Positions 5,866 to 6,468 of a stretch of 6,468 nt of DNA are shown in pieces. Position 1 is the stretch's first letter. Each line of letters begins with the position of its first letter. Source of the DNA: Deltaproteobacteria bacterium (GTDB lineage: Bacteria; Myxococcota; Myxococcia; Myxococcales; Myxococcaceae). Under the pieces are notes generated by a model. It searched no databases and was not told where the DNA came from. It saw nothing but the letters and a program-made list of their open reading frames with translations. The stretch lies in NCBI GenBank assembly GCA_016875515.1, contig VGRA01000153.1, positions 1 to 6,468 on the forward strand, written 5' to 3'. The position numbers were made by a program, and so were the translations under genes.

Positions 5866-5903
5866 AAACGACAACGCCCGGACAGTCCGTGCCTGTCCGG
5901 GCG
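5866..5903 (-). terminator. Intrinsic terminator after the glycine-rich small protein gene
   Basis: A perfect 11-bp GC-rich stem (5875-5885 with 5893-5903; CGCCCGGACAG on the plus strand) closes a 7-base loop. On the minus strand it is followed by TTGTCGTTT (5874-5866). It lies 32 bases after the TAA of the 79-residue gene and 19 bases before the phosphatase start. The T tract is imperfect, so partial read-through into the phosphatase unit is possible. Confidence 0.75.
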
Positions 5904-5935
5904 CAGGTGTGGAGCCCGTCGCGGGCGGGCGGACG

Positions 5936-6175
5936 TTACATCCCGCCGCCGATGAGCTTCGACATGGCTGCCATGGGGTTGGAGGCCTGGAACGAGTCCT
6001 TGAAGAGGTCGATCTGCGGCATCTGCTTGCCGCCCTGACCGCCCTCATCACCGCCCTTGCCGTCGATGAGCCCCACCAACTTCCCCACGAGCCCGCCAAT
6101 CATCCCGCCCGCAGGCCCACCCAGGAGGGAGCCCAACATGGGTGCCGCCTGCCCGATGATTCCGCCGATGTTCAT
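5936..6175 (-). CDS. Glycine-rich hydrophobic small protein (79 residues)
   Basis: I do not recognise a named family. The product has an N-terminal glycine-zipper-like stretch (residues 1-38: MNIGGIIGQAAPMLGSLLGG, then PAGGMIGGLVGKLVGLIDG) in which Gly/Ala alternate with Ile/Leu/Met, a polar Gly-rich spacer (39-50, KGGDEGGQGG), and a C-terminal part (QIDLFKDSFQASNPMAAMSK) ending LIGGGM. There is no signal peptide with a cleavage site. Such a sequence could insert into or pack against membranes, or self-assemble (inference). Codons strongly favour G/C at third positions, which supports this frame. The AAAGGA ribosome site (6193-6188) is 12 bases from this ATG (6175-6173) but 8 bases from an out-of-frame ATG at 6179-6177; in-frame TTG (6184) and ATG (6223) are other possible starts. 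A hairpin terminator follows, so it can be expressed as a single-gene unit. Confidence 0.72.
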   Translation of the reverse strand: MNIGGIIGQAAPMLGSLLGGPAGGMIGGLVGKLVGLIDGKGGDEGGQGGKQMPQIDLFKDSFQASNPMAAMSKLIGGGM

Positions 6176-6187
6176 GCATGACAACCG

Positions 6188-6193
6188 TCCTTT
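6188..6193 (-). promoter_or_regulatory. Shine-Dalgarno AAAGGA of the small protein gene
   Basis: A strong AAAGGA on the minus strand. It is 8 bases from the out-of-frame ATG at 6179-6177 and 12 bases from the in-frame ATG at 6175-6173 (overlapping ATGCATGA). Codon use favours the 6175 frame. Confidence 0.5.
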
Positions 6194-6200
6194 GTAGGAA

Positions 6201-6217
6201 GGTGCGAAAGCCGCACC
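6201..6217. other. Hairpin in divergent intergenic region
   Basis: A 6-bp inverted repeat (GGTGCG and CGCACC) around a 5-base loop. It lies upstream of the small-protein ribosome site and so could be in its 5' leader or act as an operator between two divergent genes. The same spacer holds an 8-bp direct repeat, tgcatgac, at 6175-6182 and 6219-6226. No clear -35/-10 promoter was found for either direction. Confidence 0.35.
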
Positions 6218-6248
6218 CTGCATGACGGGATGTTCGGCGGGAGGGGGC

Positions 6249-6254
6249 GGAGAG
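6249..6254 (+). promoter_or_regulatory. Shine-Dalgarno GGAGAG of the right-edge gene
   Basis: GGAGAG ends 7 bases before the ATG at 6262, good spacing, which fixes that start. Confidence 0.6.
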
Positions 6255-6261
6255 TTTCCAC

Positions 6262-6468
6262 ATGGATTGGGACTCGTTGATCCAAGAACTCGAGGGCTGG
6301 GCGGTGCTGGCCCCCGGTGCGGCCGCGGCCGAGGCGGCGCGGCTTCAGGGCATCCGCCACGGCCTGACGCCCCGGCGGCAGAGGCGGCTCGCAGCGCTCC
6401 AGCGGCTCGGTCAGCGCCTGCCTGCCGCGCCGGAACACGCCGCGGTGGACTTTCCCGTGGTGGCCTCG
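6262..6468 (+). CDS. Hypothetical protein, 5' part only
   Basis: An open frame of 69 codons from ATG 6262 to the window edge, beginning MDWDSLIQELEGWAVLAPGA. It has a good ribosome site and G/C-ending codons. The visible part is helical: an acidic first helix, an Ala-rich stretch, then an Arg/Leu-rich segment (GLTPRRQRRLAALQRLGQRL, residues 36-55) that could be an amphipathic helix or nucleic-acid contact, then a more hydrophobic DFPVVAS. No signal peptide. I do not recognise the family from this fragment. It is transcribed divergently from the glycine-rich small protein across 86 bases. Confidence 0.7.
   Translation, partial: MDWDSLIQELEGWAVLAPGAAAAEAARLQGIRHGLTPRRQRRLAALQRLGQRLPAAPEHAAVDFPVVAS

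Noticed and set aside
5095..5955. A 286-codon plus-strand open frame opposite the phosphatase
   Set aside because: Complement shadow of a gene with clear catalytic motifs.
6048..6179. Arg/His-rich peptide gene from ATG 6179
   Set aside because: Its ribosome-site spacing is good, but codon pattern and composition clearly favour the 6175 frame; kept only as a possible regulatory overlap.
1..6468. tRNA, rRNA, CRISPR, insertion sequence or prophage elements
   Set aside because: No cloverleaf, repeat-spacer pattern, transposase or phage-like frame or terminal inverted repeats were seen on either strand.

Overview
The window is very GC-rich (around 70% by eye), almost every real codon ends in G or C, and genes are packed with 4-base start/stop overlaps. 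Together with a lipoprotein carrying an Asp-Ala-Gly linker, an ATP-binding sensor kinase of the HEVR type and stand-alone cyclic-nucleotide-binding proteins, this points to a myxobacterium (Myxococcota). That assignment is inference; there is no marker gene in the window.

Left part (1-2654, minus strand): a seven-helix membrane sensor histidine kinase heads a tightly coupled run of small membrane genes (1257-943, 942-742, 745-477, 476-1, the last cut by the window edge). Junctions are GTGA overlaps or directly abutting stop and start. No response regulator is visible. Two of the small genes look damaged or recoded: an in-frame TGA at 943-945 is followed at once by coding-like sequence, and the 745-477 gene changes frame at a run of six C (602-607).

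Middle (2688-3476, plus strand): a 262-residue hypothetical protein, probably exported and possibly a lipoprotein, diverges from the kinase across only 33 bases. It converges on the next unit with 6 bases between stop codons, and a 9-bp hairpin covers both stops.

Right-middle (5847-3483, minus strand): an apparent three-gene unit. A lipoprotein metallophosphatase of the purple acid phosphatase type with all metal-binding motifs is followed by two cyclic-nucleotide-binding-domain proteins that overlap by 4 bases and have no DNA-binding domain. The first cNMP site looks canonical; the second has Gln in place of the ribose-contacting Glu.

Right edge: a 79-residue glycine-rich small protein (6175-5936, minus) ends in an 11-bp hairpin terminator placed just before the phosphatase. 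Divergently, an unrecognised gene starts at 6262 (plus) and runs off the window. No tRNA, rRNA, CRISPR, transposon or phage gene was seen, and no gap without a gene exceeds 100 bases. No clear new defence or biosynthetic system is evident; the least explained part is the kinase plus its train of small membrane proteins.
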